DNA of 64,000 bases from Phycisphaerae bacterium (GTDB taxonomy: Bacteria > Planctomycetota > Phycisphaerae > Sedimentisphaerales > Anaerobacaceae): NCBI GenBank assembly GCA_030604525.1, contig JAUVVQ010000003.1, positions 29,110-93,109 of the forward strand, given 5' to 3'. The notes under the pieces are model-generated. The model did not search any database. It was not told the origin of the DNA and was given only the letters and a program-made list of their open reading frames with translations. A program made the translations under genes and the position numbers. The stretch's first letter is position 1, and each line of letters starts with the position of its first letter. Shown piece after piece: positions 63,376 through 64,000 of this stretch.

Positions 63376-64000
63376 GGGCAAACCTCCTTGCAGTTTAATA
63401 TCCCGGTTATTTTCTGATAAGATAATCGAAGCCAATGTGTTACGCAACTTTTTTATTGCTTTATTTCACATCTTCAGCCCAAAAAACGATGATTTTACGA
63501 ACATTGGTAATCAAAGGGGACATGCAAATCTATGATATTATTTCAGCCCACCAATCGGTGCCGCCCAGTTATAACAAATAGAACTTTGAAAACACTAATC
63601 GGAGCCTGCTTCTCATAAAGAGTTGAACATCAGTTTTCTTCAACAAATTCCGGTCTCTGTTTTGTTTCTACAAACAGATGAATATGTAGCTAATTGTTAA
63701 AATTGAGTAATAATAACAAGCTAAAAACGCTATTTTAAAAATTTTTCCGCAAAAACAGCATTATATATCCGTCTCATGGGCTGTTAAGAAAAGCTAATAA
63801 GCATTTCCCATTTACTCTGATTGAAAGCAATTCTTCGTTTTCAACTTTACGTAATACCACATAAGTCATATTAAAAGCTAACTTACCAACTGAAATGAAA
63901 ACAGCAAGGTGGTTATGCCTCTGTGTGGGCTCGTGCTTACTTTAGTAGGGATACAAAGGCGATTGGATTTTTGGTCGGTAGCTTTGTATCCTGCTCTCCC
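63376..64000. other. Gene-free stretch at the right edge
   Basis: No gene is visible. It is AT-rich to about 63900. At 63949-63991 GGATACAAAG and CTTTGTATCC form a perfect 10-bp inverted repeat around 23 bases; it may be a transcript end or regulatory hairpin of a gene beyond the window. Confidence 0.5.

Noticed and set aside
63376..63600. Mg2+-sensing riboswitch in front of mgtE
   Set aside because: No M-box-like arrangement of conserved stems could be recognised by eye.

Overview
The window looks like chromosome from a planctomycete, most likely class Phycisphaerae (Sedimentisphaerales-like). This is inferred from gene content: many Tat-exported Gfo/Idh/MocA oxidoreductases, DUF1080 (3-keto-glycoside hydrolase-type) proteins, a ThuA-HEAT fusion, exported xylose-isomerase-like proteins, a dockerin-like remnant, and the AT-rich dispersed intergenic repeats common in such genomes. 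No rRNA gene or CRISPR array is visible. One tRNA gene (Asp, GTC) is present.

Layout. 1-5.6 kb: housekeeping genes, namely a fumarylacetoacetate-hydrolase-family gene cut by the left edge, a cold-shock protein, a small EF-Tu-domain-like protein and the dnaG-rpoD operon, with a good promoter upstream of dnaG. 5.6-6.5 kb: a gene-free stretch with a dispersed repeat and a terminator. 6.5-22.8 kb: eleven co-directional minus-strand genes that look like an extracytoplasmic carbohydrate-catabolic locus (four Gfo/Idh/MocA oxidoreductases, two DUF1080 proteins of which one is fused to an isomerase-like barrel, a ThuA-HEAT protein, an esterase with an apparent internal deletion, an isomerase-like protein and two GH32-like proteins). 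23-34.3 kb: a GT2 glycosyltransferase, ApbE, a GT39-like membrane protein, a discoidin-like lipoprotein, an NCS1 permease with a decayed gene fragment in front, then a redox group (Tat-exported aldo/keto-reductase-like protein, Gfo/Idh/MocA protein, seven-haem cytochrome c, membrane protein with possible haem ligands).

34.3-40 kb is a mobile, eroded region: a candidate structured RNA, a kdsC fragment, a tyrosine-recombinase C-terminal fragment, an AAA/DUF4143 ATPase, an rve-type transposase, and a roughly 150-bp direct repeat that ends in the 3' part of tRNA-Asp. This is the signature of integration at the tRNA gene. 40-54 kb: ACT and STAS regulators, a complete Opp/Dpp-type peptide ABC transporter with two tandem, apparently membrane-anchored binding proteins, a DUF547 lipoprotein with three 42-residue repeats, and metK.

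54-58.1 kb is a cluster of seven small, mostly unrecognised minus-strand genes (zinc ribbons, small membrane proteins) separated by a recurrent short motif, with one site that fits an integron attC. It resembles a degraded cassette array without a visible integrase. 58.5-64 kb: purH with a clear terminator, a PQQ-like propeller protein, a small unknown protein and mgtE.

How the genes may work together: the 6.5-34 kb genes suggest oxidation of glycosides outside the cytoplasm to 3-keto sugars, cleavage by DUF1080 or isomerase-like proteins, GH32-type fructoside processing, and possibly electron disposal through the multihaem cytochrome and its membrane partner. The individual family assignments are well supported. 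The pathway is inference.
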